Source of the DNA: Nitrospira sp. BO4
GTDB taxonomy: Bacteria; Nitrospirota; Nitrospiria; Nitrospirales; Nitrospiraceae
Direction: 5' to 3'
Length of the DNA: 64,000 bases
Assembly (NCBI GenBank): GCA_030144965.1
Contig: JAMPUU010000006.1
Span: 1 to 64,000 of the forward strand
The position numbers and the translations under genes are program-made. This document shows, one piece after another, positions 56,001-64,000 of the stretch (its first letter is position 1; every line of letters begins with the position of its first letter). The notes under the pieces were generated by a model. It searched no databases. It saw nothing but the letters and a program-made list of their open reading frames with translations, and was not told where the DNA came from.

Positions 56001-56254
56001 ACACGCCCGGCCGGGTTGACCTGAAGCACCCGGCAATCAAGCCCGAGCACCAAAATCCCTTGCGGTTCGGCTTCCAAGACACTCCGAAGCCTGTGTTCAT
56101 TCTCCTGAAAGCGAATTCTTTCCGCTTCCGCGCGCAGCCAGCCTGCCCGTGCGCGACGAGAAGTCTGTATGAGCAAGAAAATCAAGGGAGCAACGACCAA
56201 CACATTGGCCGCCGCAATGATCCAGAAAACGCTCACCCCCTCCTCCATCATCAT
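53069..56254 (-). CDS. hybrid sensor histidine kinase (PAS-GAF-PAS-HK-REC-REC)
   Basis: A 1061-residue membrane-anchored kinase: one N-terminal helix (10-29), a PAS domain (about 50-165), a GAF domain (about 180-340), a second PAS (about 345-465), and HisKA with the phospho-accepting His in FLATMSHEIRTPMNGV (His509). The ATPase domain has NLMANAIKFTDSG and YGGTGLGLAICKRLVEMMGG. Two receiver domains follow (LLDVDMGSMEG, VFMDCQMPEMDG with the acceptor Asp residues). The second receiver contains an in-frame insertion of about 35 residues just before the VPIIAMTANAM strand (DNA about 53250-53358). It sits opposite to its neighbours inside the heptose block. No cognate output gene is next to it. 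Confidence 0.93.
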   Translation of the reverse strand: MMMEEGVSVFWIIAAANVLVVAPLIFLLIQTSRRARAGWLRAEAERIRFQENEHRLRSVLEAEPQGILVLGLDCRVLQVNPAGRVLFDAGFTEEIVGKDLRDCIHANDCLRIEEMLKAAREGRETCGKGRLIGLSGQSRWIEITSVPLPAEDGTVQSVLSVLRDVTEEKRSDRRQALQHAVAKVLAEASTVEQAIPELLRAIAVSSDWHAGLFWRVQEDRRFLRCAQAWSGHEAALQDFVRLRKQETYMSGAGLPGRSWARGEPLWVEDIERDPGAAPGSLETTRMLHAACVFPVWLRANVYGVMEFFGQEAQSQDWDLLKTLGTIGSQIGLFIERAEVEAALHENETRIRLIIDTALDAVITMDHAGRITEWNAQAEQIFGWSAFEVLGRDFGDTIVAPSHRLSYQEYVRRLLEPRDISIANMLIEMTTLRRDGREFPAEIAMTPLPVEGSVIFSSFIRDITSRKEAEQALKDYAQQLEHINQQLDAALRQAKAATEAKSSFLATMSHEIRTPMNGVIGMTGLLLDTKLTDEQREYAETARTCGDHLLTIINDILDFSKIEAGKLDLEVIEFDLRLAIDESLDLVAERASSKGLNLACLFHADVPRNLLGDPGRLRQVVMNLMANAIKFTDSGDVIVEVTVEAQSMEDSTIRVAVTDTGIGISDEARERLFRSFSQADGSTTRRYGGTGLGLAICKRLVEMMGGTIGATSRVGEGSCFWFTVNLRKQAEGFHRADPPNAVLEGLRVLIVDDKAINRKILELMTKSWGMEPTLAHSGPEALDVLSRRHGRSRFDLALLDVDMGSMEGIELVRAIKTRPEGAEIRLVLLTSLGRRGDAKIAREAGLAAYLTKPIRERQLHDCLAAVMTQISAYVPTTNEPLPLITRHTLAETNAKVDLRILLAEDNIINQKVAVRLFQRLGYRIDVVANGREAIEALSHVHYDVVFMDCQMPEMDGFEATREIRQREASKTVSSSGLRVAGPRQEHSRLQPETGNQKLEPSHHVPIIAMTANAMQGDRERCLAAGMDDYLSKPISVDALAGALDRANRERLRSQSSKNQEAA

Positions 56255-56464
56255 TCACGCTCCGGGCGCACCTATCGGCCCAGGCCCATGACGACACCAG
56301 GCCTTAGAGTCCGTTATGTGCTGTATCGGTCCATTATGTGACGACTTGAGGATGAAATTTCATGGACTTACAGAGCGCTGAGAAGAAAAAAAACACGGCC
56401 CGGCAGGGGAATGGGTAAGTTTGTCGCTCTTTCCCTGTGACTGACGGCACGGTATGATGGGGCT

Positions 56465-56947
56465 ATGGTCGCAAAGGTTTTGCCGCGAGATCAACTCCTG
56501 TCCGAACTTTCCGCTGAGCGAGCAAAGGGGAAACGGGTCGTCTTCACGAACGGCTGTTTCGACCTCATGCATATCGGCCATACGCGCTATCTGCAGGCAG
56601 CCAAGGCGTTGGGCGATCTCCTGGTCGTCGCGGTGAACAGTGACGCGTCTGTCCGCAAGTTGGACAAGGCGCCCGATCGACCGATCGTGCCACAGGCACA
56701 ACGGGCTGAAGTGGTGGCGGCCTTGGGCTGCGTGGATTTTGTCGTGATCTTCGATGAGCCTGACCCACTCCAGCTCATCACAGCCGTCCAACCGGACGTC
56801 CTCGTGAAGGGCGGGGATTGGGCGATTGACCATATCGTCGGCCGAGAGATCGTCGAGGCGCGCGGAGGCGTGGTCAAGACCATTCCCTTGGTTTCCGGCC
56901 TTTCCACAACCGGACTCCTTCAACGCATCCGGTCAACCACGAAGTGA
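56465..56947 (+). CDS. rfaE2: D-glycero-beta-D-manno-heptose 1-phosphate adenylyltransferase
   Basis: A 160-residue nucleotidyltransferase, the stand-alone adenylyltransferase domain of HldE, making ADP-heptose for LPS. Motifs: FTNGCFDLMHIGHTRYL (HxGH), VAVNSDASVRKL, PDVLVKGGDWAIDHIVG and the G-L-S-T-T end. It ends 3 bp before mfd. The kinase half (HldA) is not in the window. Confidence 0.93.
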   Translation: MVAKVLPRDQLLSELSAERAKGKRVVFTNGCFDLMHIGHTRYLQAAKALGDLLVVAVNSDASVRKLDKAPDRPIVPQAQRAEVVAALGCVDFVVIFDEPDPLQLITAVQPDVLVKGGDWAIDHIVGREIVEARGGVVKTIPLVSGLSTTGLLQRIRSTTK

Positions 56948-56950
56948 TGC

Positions 56951-59900
56951 GTGTCTGAGCACAATCTCCACTCCTCATCCTGGCTTGCTCCGCTTCATTC
57001 GGCACTCGGCCAAGACGGCGCTCGTCCCTGTCTGATTGGAACACACGGATCAACGGCGGCCTGTGCTCTGACGCTGCTTGGATCTCCTCGCAAAGATGCG
57101 TCCGGCCATCCCCGACCATGGGTCATTCTCACGGCAACCGACGAATCTGCCGAACGGATCTTCAATGACCTGTGCTTCTTCCACGAACTCATGGGCCGTC
57201 CGATTAACGGTCTGGCCTGGTTCCCGGAATGGGAAACGCTCCCCTATGAAGCAACAGCGCCGCACGTCGGGTTGATCGCCCGCCGGATGACGACGCTGCA
57301 TCGGCTGCTGGTTACCCCGCCCACCCTCCTCGTCACCTCCGTCGCCGCCGCGATGCACCGTTTGCTCCCTCGCTCGATATTCGAGCAGGCGATTTTTCGC
57401 TTCGAGAAGGCGGCGAGCGTGGAGCGGGAATTGCTCACCACCAATCTGCTTCGCCTGGGATACCGACGCGTGTCCGTTGTGGAAATTCCAGGAGAGTTCA
57501 GCATCCGGGGTGGCATCGTTGATATCTTTTCGACCGCGTATGCCAATCCCATCCGGGTTGAATTTCTTGGCGATCAGGTTGAATCCATTCGTTTGTTCGA
57601 CCCGTCAACCCAGACCTCCATCACAAAATTGAACGACGCCTGGGTCTTGCCGGCGCGGGAATTCATTCGTCCCACAGACGCTACGGATACGATCGCGCCG
57701 ATTCAGGCGGACGCGGAGTGGCGAAGCCCCGACGTGTACGACTCCATGGACACATTATTTGACTATCTCACCGAGTTCCCTTTTATCGCCCTCGATCAGC
57801 CGGCTATGTTGAAAAAGACATGTGAGATGGCGTGGGAAAAGATCGACGATGGATATCTTCGCCATGTCGATCGTGACGTGTCGTCCCCCTATCCTTCACC
57901 TGAGCGACTGTTTCTGACCTGGCACGATATCCAACAACGGATTGCGGGGTGGCCGATGTTGGCGCTCGAACCGTTGACGGCGCCGGACCCAACGTGGAAT
58001 CCGACCTTTTCATTTTCCTCTCAACTGCCCGGCAGCATAGGCCTCGGAGTCCGGGGGGCCGCATTCAGTCAAACTCTTCGTCTGTTGGAAGGCCTGCGGA
58101 ATGAGCATCGTGTCGTGGTGGTGGCGCGGAGCCGCGGGCAGGTCGACCGATTGCTGGCGCTTTTCCGAGAGCACGATTTGCCGGCTGATCCATGGAAACC
58201 GTCGATCTGGTCAAGTCCGGTTACCGGAAAATTCCCATTTTATGTGTTGCACGGCGATCTCTCGACCGGGTTTCTCTCCGGAGATCTTCGGCTTGCGCTG
58301 TTGACCGAAGAGGAACTGTTCGCGAAGGGAGCTCGACATAAACCACAGCCAAAGAGCCGAACGGCAACCTTCCTCTCTTCCTTAGAAGACCTCAACGTGA
58401 GCGATTACGTCGTGCACGTGCAGCACGGGATCGCCAAGTATCGCGGACTGAAACGCCTGTTGGTGCAGGATTTCGAGAGCGACTTCCTGATTCTGGAGTT
58501 TTTCGGCGGAGATACGCTCTATGTCCCGCTCGATCGTTTGAATCAGATCCAACGCTACAGCGGGGCCGAAAGCCATGTCCCTCGACTGGATCGCCTTGGC
58601 GGAACCAGTTGGGCCAAAACCACCGCTCGGGTGAAGAAGGACATCGAAGAGATGGCTCAAGAACTGATCGATCTCTACGCAAACCGCGAATTGGTGAAAC
58701 GGAATGCGTACGGCTCGACGACGACCCTCTATCACGAATTCGAAGCGGCCTTTGAGTACGAAGAAACATCGGATCAGCTGAAAGCCATCGAGGACATCGG
58801 TCGGGACATGGAATCGACAAAGCCGATGGACCGCCTGGTCTGCGGGGACGTCGGATACGGGAAGACGGAAGTGGCCATGCGCGCCGCCTTCAAAGCCGTG
58901 GAGCATGACCGACAAGTGGCCGTGTTGGTGCCGACCACCCTCCTGGCTCACCAACACTACGAGAACTTCGCCGAACGATTCGGACCGTTTCCCATGCGGG
59001 TGGCACTGCTTTCTCGGTTTCAGTCGCCCAAGGAAACCAAAGCTATTCTCAAAGAAGTCTCGGCCGGAACCATTGACGTCGTGATCGGGACGCACCGGCT
59101 TCTTCAGAAGGACGTGGCATTCCGGCAACTCGGCTTGGTCATCATTGACGAGGAACAGTGGTTCGGCGTCAAGCATAAGGAAAGACTGAAGCAACTGCGC
59201 ACCCAGGTTGATGTGCTGACGTTGACCGCCACACCCATTCCGCGCACCCTTCAAATGGCCATGTCGAGTGTTCGGGATCTCTCGATTATCGATACCCCGC
59301 CCGCCGGACGGTTGGCGATCAAAACGGAAGTGATCCGACTCAGCGACAAGGCCGTACGAGACGCGATCGTGCGCGAGCTCGGACGAGGGGGACAAGTCTA
59401 TTTTGTCCACAACCGGGTTGAAACCATGGAGCGGATCGGAGCGTGGCTGCACCAGTTGGTTCCCGAAGCCCGGATGGTCATGGCGCACGGCCAGATGGAT
59501 GGCAGGCCGTTGGAGGCCGTCATGCTGAAATTCGTCAAGCGTGAGGCTGACGTCTTGATCGCCTCGGCCATCATCCAGTCCGGGCTCGATGTCCCGAACG
59601 CGAACACCATCATCGTCCATCGGGCCGACCTCTTCGGCCTCGCGCAGCTATACCAGCTGCGGGGACGAGTGGGGCGCGGCGGAGAGCAGGCCTATGCGTA
59701 CTTCCTCATCCCCGACGAAGGAACGCTCACGGGCGATGCTCAGAAACGATTGATCGCGATTCAGCAGTTCACGGAACTCGGATCGGGATTCCGAATCGCC
59801 GCGGCAGACCTTGAGATTCGAGGAGCCGGCAATCTCCTGGGGAAACAGCAATCCGGCCATATCGCCGCCATCGGCTTGGATCTTTACATGCAAATGGTAG

Positions 59901-60421
59901 AACAAGCCGTCCAGCGGTTGAAGGGCCAGGCTGTCGAGGAAGAGCCGGACCCGACCCTCCAGCTGCCGGTTTCAGCCTTTATTCCTGAACTGTATGTGGC
60001 CGATCCGCATCACCGTCTGTCCCTCTATAAACGGCTGACAGCGTGTGGCCAACTCGGCGAGCTGGCCCTGTTGCATGGAGAAATTCAGGACCGGTACGGC
60101 CCTCTTCCGGAACCGGTCGAACGACTTCTCGAAGTGATGCAACTCCGGACTCATGCCAAACGTCTTCGCATGGCCACCATTGAGGTGCATGGACGGTCGG
60201 CAAAGATCGTGTTCCAACCGAAAGCCGCAATCCCGGAGGGCGCAGTCCACCGCTTGATGGACCAGCTTAAAAAGCGGCTGCGGTTCCTAACCCCCCTCTC
60301 CTTTGAAATCCAGATGACCCATGACGACTGGCCGTCACTCTTCTCGGAACTCAACGCAACCTTGCAAAGCCTCGATCTCTGTGATACCAAGTCCCTCCAA
60401 AAGGATGCGACTGCCTCATGA
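56951..60421 (+). CDS. mfd: transcription-repair coupling factor Mfd
   Basis: Removes RNA polymerase stalled at DNA damage and recruits UvrA; 1156 residues, full length. N-terminal UvrB-like modules, the RID/CarD-like polymerase-interaction domain ([16 protein letters not shown]), the helicase core with [20 protein letters not shown] and the DEEQ box [17 protein letters not shown], the [17 protein letters not shown] motif VI, and the TRCF C-terminal domain. The helicase DEEQ box has Trp after DEEQ where most Mfd proteins have Arg. GTG start at 56951. Last codons overlap the preferred upstream reading of the next gene. Confidence 0.97.
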   Translation: MSEHNLHSSSWLAPLHSALGQDGARPCLIGTHGSTAACALTLLGSPRKDASGHPRPWVILTATDESAERIFNDLCFFHELMGRPINGLAWFPEWETLPYEATAPHVGLIARRMTTLHRLLVTPPTLLVTSVAAAMHRLLPRSIFEQAIFRFEKAASVERELLTTNLLRLGYRRVSVVEIPGEFSIRGGIVDIFSTAYANPIRVEFLGDQVESIRLFDPSTQTSITKLNDAWVLPAREFIRPTDATDTIAPIQADAEWRSPDVYDSMDTLFDYLTEFPFIALDQPAMLKKTCEMAWEKIDDGYLRHVDRDVSSPYPSPERLFLTWHDIQQRIAGWPMLALEPLTAPDPTWNPTFSFSSQLPGSIGLGVRGAAFSQTLRLLEGLRNEHRVVVVARSRGQVDRLLALFREHDLPADPWKPSIWSSPVTGKFPFYVLHGDLSTGFLSGDLRLALLTEEELFAKGARHKPQPKSRTATFLSSLEDLNVSDYVVHVQHGIAKYRGLKRLLVQDFESDFLILEFFGGDTLYVPLDRLNQIQRYSGAESHVPRLDRLGGTSWAKTTARVKKDIEEMAQELIDLYANRELVKRNAYGSTTTLYHEFEAAFEYEETSDQLKAIEDIGRDMESTKPMDRLVCGDVGYGKTEVAMRAAFKAVEHDRQVAVLVPTTLLAHQHYENFAERFGPFPMRVALLSRFQSPKETKAILKEVSAGTIDVVIGTHRLLQKDVAFRQLGLVIIDEEQWFGVKHKERLKQLRTQVDVLTLTATPIPRTLQMAMSSVRDLSIIDTPPAGRLAIKTEVIRLSDKAVRDAIVRELGRGGQVYFVHNRVETMERIGAWLHQLVPEARMVMAHGQMDGRPLEAVMLKFVKREADVLIASAIIQSGLDVPNANTIIVHRADLFGLAQLYQLRGRVGRGGEQAYAYFLIPDEGTLTGDAQKRLIAIQQFTELGSGFRIAAADLEIRGAGNLLGKQQSGHIAAIGLDLYMQMVEQAVQRLKGQAVEEEPDPTLQLPVSAFIPELYVADPHHRLSLYKRLTACGQLGELALLHGEIQDRYGPLPEPVERLLEVMQLRTHAKRLRMATIEVHGRSAKIVFQPKAAIPEGAVHRLMDQLKKRLRFLTPLSFEIQMTHDDWPSLFSELNATLQSLDLCDTKSLQKDATAS

Positions 60422-60446
60422 CCGAGACCCGCATGTGCCACAACAT

Positions 60447-61343
60447 ATGATGCTTTTCCGGTTCCCCATCCTCGGCAGCACATATCGCCTGTCTTTACTT
60501 CTTGTCGGCCTATTGGCCGGGTGGGGTGCGGTATTGTCGGGCTGCGCAGAGCGGCAAGAAGAGCCGGTTGTCGCCCTGGTCAATGGGCGGGCCATCACTC
60601 AAACCGAATTTGATCTTCGCTGGGGCGAACTTTCCCAGGCCACGCGTTCCCGCTACGAAAAGGAAGGCGGCAAGCGAAGATTTCTGGATGAACTCATCAC
60701 CCGAGAGCTGCTGATGCAGGAAGCCCGCCGCCGTGGGCTTGATCAGAACGATGCCATACGGGACAAAACCCAGAGATATAAAGAGCAGTTGATCCTCGAC
60801 GAGCTATTGAAGGACAAACTCCAATCCAAGGTCGAGCTCACGCAGGGGGAACTCGCCTCCTACTACGAGAGCCATGCAAGCGAGCTGTTGGATCCTTTAA
60901 AAGCCAACGTCTCGCTGATGCTGCTGCCCAATGTGTATGCAGCCAGGGACCTCGAGGCGCAGGTCAATCGCGGTGGAAACTTTGCGAAGTTCGCGCAACG
61001 GTACTCGATCGACGAGAAGACAAAAGCAAAAGGGGGCGACCTCGGGCCGTACCGAAAAGGGCTGGTGCCTTCCGAAGTTGATTCCGTCATCCATACGCTC
61101 AAACTGGGGATGGTCAGTGCGCCCATTAAGTCTGAGAACGGGTATTATTTGGTTATGCTGAGCCCTCTTGACGAGACAATTATCCAAGCCGACCTGGCGA
61201 CGCAGGAACGGCTTCGGCAAGAGTTACTGGCCGATAAGCGCCGCAAACGGTTCGATGAAGTCATAGCCGATATCCGGACCAACGCCGCTGTTCGCTTCGC
61301 CGAGGCTTCCCGCTATATCACCGAGGACACCGGGAAACGCTAG
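60447..61343 (+). CDS. PrsA/SurA-like peptidylprolyl isomerase lipoprotein
   Basis: About 298 residues. Lipobox in WGAVLSGC. The mature part begins with VVALVNGRAITQTEFDLRWG, an N-terminal chaperone helix bundle follows, and a parvulin domain has FAQRYSIDEKTKAKGGDLGP with the usual GGDLG(P/W) core, then VSAPIKSENGYYLVML. It assists folding of exported proteins. The start is uncertain: ATG 60405 (overlapping mfd by 17 bp), 60447 or 60450. It is one of two parvulin-type genes in a row. Confidence 0.8.
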   Translation: MMLFRFPILGSTYRLSLLLVGLLAGWGAVLSGCAERQEEPVVALVNGRAITQTEFDLRWGELSQATRSRYEKEGGKRRFLDELITRELLMQEARRRGLDQNDAIRDKTQRYKEQLILDELLKDKLQSKVELTQGELASYYESHASELLDPLKANVSLMLLPNVYAARDLEAQVNRGGNFAKFAQRYSIDEKTKAKGGDLGPYRKGLVPSEVDSVIHTLKLGMVSAPIKSENGYYLVMLSPLDETIIQADLATQERLRQELLADKRRKRFDEVIADIRTNAAVRFAEASRYITEDTGKR

Positions 61344-61415
61344 CCTGACCCGATTCCACAGACCTATCTTTTTCATGTAGAATTGTCGGCACACGCACTA
61401 CCGGGTGAAAAGATC

Positions 61416-62420
61416 ATGAAACGCGTCTCGCTCCGTTCAGATTGGCTGATCCGATTCAAATTGCCGTTGGCCTTGTTGGCGGTGTCGACCTGGCCCGCAG
61501 CCTTTTCAGCCGCTCATTTGCAGGATCGCATCGTGGCCATCGTGAATTCCGAATTGATCATGTTGTCGGATGTCAAACGAGAGTTCGGAACGGAGAAGGA
61601 GCGTCTCTCCCGCGAGCACCGTGGAAACGATCTCGCCCAGCGATTGAAGACAGCGGAATACATGGCATTGACGAAGCTGATCGAGCGGAGACTGCAACTG
61701 CAAGAAGCCAAGGCCAAAAAGGTCGAGGTGTCCGATCTCGAAGTCAAGCAGGCCCTTGCGCAGGTGAAGCAACAAAGCGGCTCTCTCGACACCGCCAATC
61801 CGATGAACGTTCGGGACGTTCGTGATCAGCTGATCCTCATGAAAGTAGTAGACCAACACATTCGCGGCAACATTATGGTCGGAGACTCGGAGATTAAGCG
61901 GTACTACCAGGAACATCGCGAGCGATTCGCCCATCCCCAGGAATACCATCTGAGCCAGATCATCATTAAGCCACGTTCCGCCGACGGACTGGCGGACGCC
62001 CTGACCAAGGCCCGGCGCGCCATGGATGAGCTGAAGCGCGGCGAGAAATTTGAAGATATCGCCATGCAGTATTCCGACGGCGGCAATGCCCTGCAAGGCG
62101 GACGGCTCGGATTGGTCCGGCACGGGGAGCTCTTACCGGTGATTGAACAGGCGATCGCCCACTTGGTGCCGGGGGGGATCTCCGACATTATTGAGAGCCC
62201 GGAGGGAATCCAAATCATCCGTCTGGATGACAAGAAGCCGAAACAGTTTCGTCAGTACGAGGATGTATGGCGTGAAATTCAGACGTTGGTCTACCAGAAG
62301 AAGAGCGATGACATGTACCAATCCTGGCTGGTAGATTTAAAGAATAAAGCCTACATCGAGATCAAGTTTGACCAAGCTGCCGACAACCCTCAGCCGCAGC
62401 CGGTCAGCTCGATTCCTTGA
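61416..62420 (+). CDS. surA: SurA-type periplasmic peptidylprolyl isomerase
   Basis: A 334-residue periplasmic chaperone. Signal peptide FKLPLALLAVSTWPAAFSAA. N-terminal SurA_N segment with DRIVAIVNSELIMLSDVKRE (the invariant 'VAVVNxxVI' pattern), then a single parvulin domain: EYHLSQIIIKPRSADG, FEDIAMQYSDGGNALQGGRL, LGLVRHGELLPVIEQAIAHL and IIESPEGIQIIRLDDKK. E. coli SurA has two parvulin domains; this one has one. ATG 61416 is chosen for the signal peptide. It follows the PrsA-like gene by about 70 bp. Confidence 0.9.
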   Translation: MKRVSLRSDWLIRFKLPLALLAVSTWPAAFSAAHLQDRIVAIVNSELIMLSDVKREFGTEKERLSREHRGNDLAQRLKTAEYMALTKLIERRLQLQEAKAKKVEVSDLEVKQALAQVKQQSGSLDTANPMNVRDVRDQLILMKVVDQHIRGNIMVGDSEIKRYYQEHRERFAHPQEYHLSQIIIKPRSADGLADALTKARRAMDELKRGEKFEDIAMQYSDGGNALQGGRLGLVRHGELLPVIEQAIAHLVPGGISDIIESPEGIQIIRLDDKKPKQFRQYEDVWREIQTLVYQKKSDDMYQSWLVDLKNKAYIEIKFDQAADNPQPQPVSSIP

Positions 62421-62427
62421 GGATAGG

Positions 62428-63048
62428 TCAAGTGGCATCAGCGCGAAGTCTTCCGGCTGCGTCACGTATCGCTCCCCACACTCGATCCCGTCCGTCCCCG
62501 GTTACCGACGAATAAGGAATCAACGTTTCTCCCTCGTCCAGACCTAGGAACCGATGCGCTTGCCTCAGGGTACGCACCCGTTCGCTGGGTCTCAGTTTGT
62601 CGACCTTGGTCGCAACGACGAGCGGATTCCGCTGGATGGACCGGAGCCATGCGATGGTCTGGCGATCCTGGTCGGTCACGACCCTGCTGTCCACCAACAA
62701 GACGACCTCCAGCAGGGAGGTTCGACCGATGAGATAGTCTTCAATCAACGGGCCCCATTGGGTTCGGACGGACTTCGACACTCTGGCAAACCCATAACCG
62801 GGTAAGTCAACGAGATAGAATCGCGACATGTCGGGATCAGAGGTCGAAATCAGAAACACGTTGACGGCTCTCGTTTTTCCCGGCGTCCGGCTGACTTTGG
62901 CCATGTCCCGACGATTGAGCAACGAATTGATGAGCGACGATTTTCCCACATTGGAACGCCCCACAAAGGCAACTTCATGGAGATCCCCGGAAGGAAATTG
63001 TTCTGGGGATACGCAACTTTTGATAAACTCAGCCGCGAAGATTTTCAT
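62428..63048 (-). CDS. engB: ribosome-biogenesis GTPase EngB (YsxC/YihA)
   Basis: A 206-residue GTPase needed for 50S assembly. G1 GRSNVGKSSLINSLLN, G3 DLPGYGFARVS, G4 ATKVDKLRPSER. N-terminal KIFAAEFIKSC is typical. Its ATG at 63048 is only 16 bp from the start of mtgA on the other strand, so the two promoters must lie inside the opposite genes or overlap. Confidence 0.96.
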   Translation of the reverse strand: MKIFAAEFIKSCVSPEQFPSGDLHEVAFVGRSNVGKSSLINSLLNRRDMAKVSRTPGKTRAVNVFLISTSDPDMSRFYLVDLPGYGFARVSKSVRTQWGPLIEDYLIGRTSLLEVVLLVDSRVVTDQDRQTIAWLRSIQRNPLVVATKVDKLRPSERVRTLRQAHRFLGLDEGETLIPYSSVTGDGRDRVWGAIRDAAGRLRADAT

Positions 63049-63064
63049 GCCGCTGGGCTAGGTA

Positions 63065-63871
63065 ATGGACTCAAGACGGAAACCAAGGCGCAGTCCTGTC
63101 TTTCTGCGTCACTACACATACGATCCTCCCCCACCCAAGTCAACCGGCCGTCGAACCGTGGCACGCGTTCTCCTGTGGACCACGTTACTGGCGGGCGTTC
63201 CTTTGGGCCTCTTGGCATTGAGCTGGCTCGTAACCTTTCCCGATGTAGAACTGCTGGTGCGAACCAATCCGATCTCGACGGCCCTCATGGAACGTCGTCT
63301 GGCAAGCGCAACACAACAGGGGCGCACCGGCCGGCGGGAATGGACCTGGGTGCCGCTGAGCCGAATTTCGCCAGAGCTACAACGTGCCGTGATCGCAGCG
63401 GAAGACGCCGCATTCTTCGACCATGAAGGGTTTGACTGGGACGGCATTCGCGATGCCGCGCTGTATAACCTGGAAGCAGGAGAGATGAAACGGGGTGGGA
63501 GCACCATTACCCAGCAACTTGCAAAAAATCTCTACCTGTCGTCTGAACGTTCGCTGTTTCGCAAGGCTCGCGAGGCGTTGATCACTCGATCTCTGGAACA
63601 CCGGTTGACGAAGGCGCGTATCCTTGAACTGTACTTGAATGTGGCGGAGTGGGGGCGTGGCGTGTACGGGGCCGAGGCCGCCGCTCATCATCATTTTGCA
63701 AAATCGGCTTCGGACCTCACCGCCGACGAAGCAGCCTGGTTGGCGGCCATTCTTCCCAGTCCACAACGATATGACCCCATCAGAAAAACCAATGCTCTGA
63801 CGCGCCGGCACCAACGCATCCTTCGCTGGATGGATCAGGTCGCCGTTTCCTCTCACAAACGCGCCCAGTAA
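63065..63871 (+). CDS. mtgA: monofunctional peptidoglycan glycosyltransferase
   Basis: A 268-residue GT51 enzyme that polymerises lipid II. Membrane segment VLLWTTLLAGVPLGLLALSWLV (about 36-57), then the GT51 motifs AAEDAAFFDHEGFDWDG, GGSTITQQLAKNLYLSSERS, KAREALITRSLEHRLTKARI, LELYLNVAEWGRGVYGAE. The catalytic Glu lies in EDAAFF. No transpeptidase domain follows, so it works with separate PBPs. A downstream GTG could be an alternative start, but ATG 63065 gives a better basic cytoplasmic tail. Confidence 0.93.
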   Translation: MDSRRKPRRSPVFLRHYTYDPPPPKSTGRRTVARVLLWTTLLAGVPLGLLALSWLVTFPDVELLVRTNPISTALMERRLASATQQGRTGRREWTWVPLSRISPELQRAVIAAEDAAFFDHEGFDWDGIRDAALYNLEAGEMKRGGSTITQQLAKNLYLSSERSLFRKAREALITRSLEHRLTKARILELYLNVAEWGRGVYGAEAAAHHHFAKSASDLTADEAAWLAAILPSPQRYDPIRKTNALTRRHQRILRWMDQVAVSSHKRAQ

Positions 63872-63880
63872 AGGGCTCAG

Positions 63881-64000
63881 CTAGATTTCCCTCTCGTCAC
63901 CCACCTGGTCATGATCTTGTTCGCCGAAGATGGCCGATTCGTAGGTGTAGTGTTTGAATTCGAGCAGGTTGTGAGACGGGTCTTCTAGAAAGAACGTGCG
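63881..64000 (-). CDS. VOC/glyoxalase-family protein, C-terminal end (cut by window edge)
   Basis: The last 39 residues are visible: RTFFLEDPSHNLLEFKHYTY then ESAIFGEQDHDQVGDEREI. D-P-x-x-N-L-L-E-F-K is the C-terminal metal-binding strand of vicinal-oxygen-chelate proteins, with the Glu as ligand. The rest lies outside the window. Confidence 0.7.
   Translation of the reverse strand, partial: RTFFLEDPSHNLLEFKHYTYESAIFGEQDHDQVGDEREI

Noticed and set aside
58382..59620. 412-codon frame opposite mfd
   Set aside because: Antisense shadow of a highly conserved gene; H/R/D-rich composition is typical for the complement of such a gene.

Overview
The window looks like a chromosomal segment of a Nitrospira-like bacterium (Nitrospirota). 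This is an inference from the mix of proteins (NnrS, KdpFABC-DE with a neighbouring beta-barrel porin, HflKC, LPS heptose genes, several small zinc-ribbon proteins) and from a moderately high GC content. There is no rRNA or tRNA here to prove it. Outer-membrane proteins, lipoproteins, SurA/PrsA-type chaperones and heptose biosynthesis point to a Gram-negative envelope. No prophage, integron, CRISPR array or complete insertion sequence was found.

Layout. 0-9.5 kb: an unassigned stretch, tmRNA (ssrA, minus strand), an NnrS-like membrane protein, a tyrosinase with a small His-rich partner, a small zinc-ribbon protein, RecQ, a C39-like peptidase overlapping a GNAT acetyltransferase, and two small HicB-like proteins. 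9.8-18.2 kb: hflK-hflC, fhs, an M23 endopeptidase, cutA, an M20 peptidase, and two exported proteins. 18.2-28.1 kb: a complete K+ uptake locus (small ORF, kdpF, kdpA, kdpB, kdpC, small ORF, kdpD, kdpE, beta-barrel protein), all on the minus strand. 28.2-35.9 kb: a zinc-ribbon/HEXXH membrane protein, a 240-bp MITE-like element, an M50 protease, an XRE-MBL fusion, a paired M16 protease operon, a phosphoglycolate-phosphatase-like HAD protein and a periplasmic protein. 36.1-40.1 kb: an exported barnase-like ribonuclease with its barstar, hemL, small proteins and an exported nuclease. 40.5-47.8 kb: a metzincin, a subtilase, several lipoproteins, a gene-poor stretch with two DnaA boxes, and an OmpA-family protein. 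48-50.7 kb: a protoglobin, a YbgC-like thioesterase, and an orphan CARF protein of the Cas_02710 type. 50.8-64 kb: gmhA, a deoxyhypusine-synthase-like gene, a SprT-like protein, a large hybrid kinase, rfaE2, mfd, two parvulin-type chaperones, engB, mtgA and the end of a VOC-family gene.

How the genes fit together. The right part is an envelope-building block: heptose for LPS (gmhA, rfaE2), outer-membrane protein folding (PrsA/SurA-like), and peptidoglycan synthesis (mtgA). The Kdp block couples osmotic/K+ sensing (KdpDE) to a high-affinity pump and probably to a porin. The most notable items are the exported barnase-barstar pair, the orphan CARF protein whose HEPN-like motif lacks its arginine, the extra small membrane ORFs in the kdp locus, the tyrosinase with a His-tailed partner, the zinc-ribbon/HEXXH membrane protein, and dispersed palindromic repeats, one copy of which encodes the first codons of the thioesterase gene.

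Limits: all family calls are from reading the sequence and from memory of family motifs. No database search was run. Start codons were chosen from Shine-Dalgarno (SD) spacing and signal peptides, and several remain uncertain.
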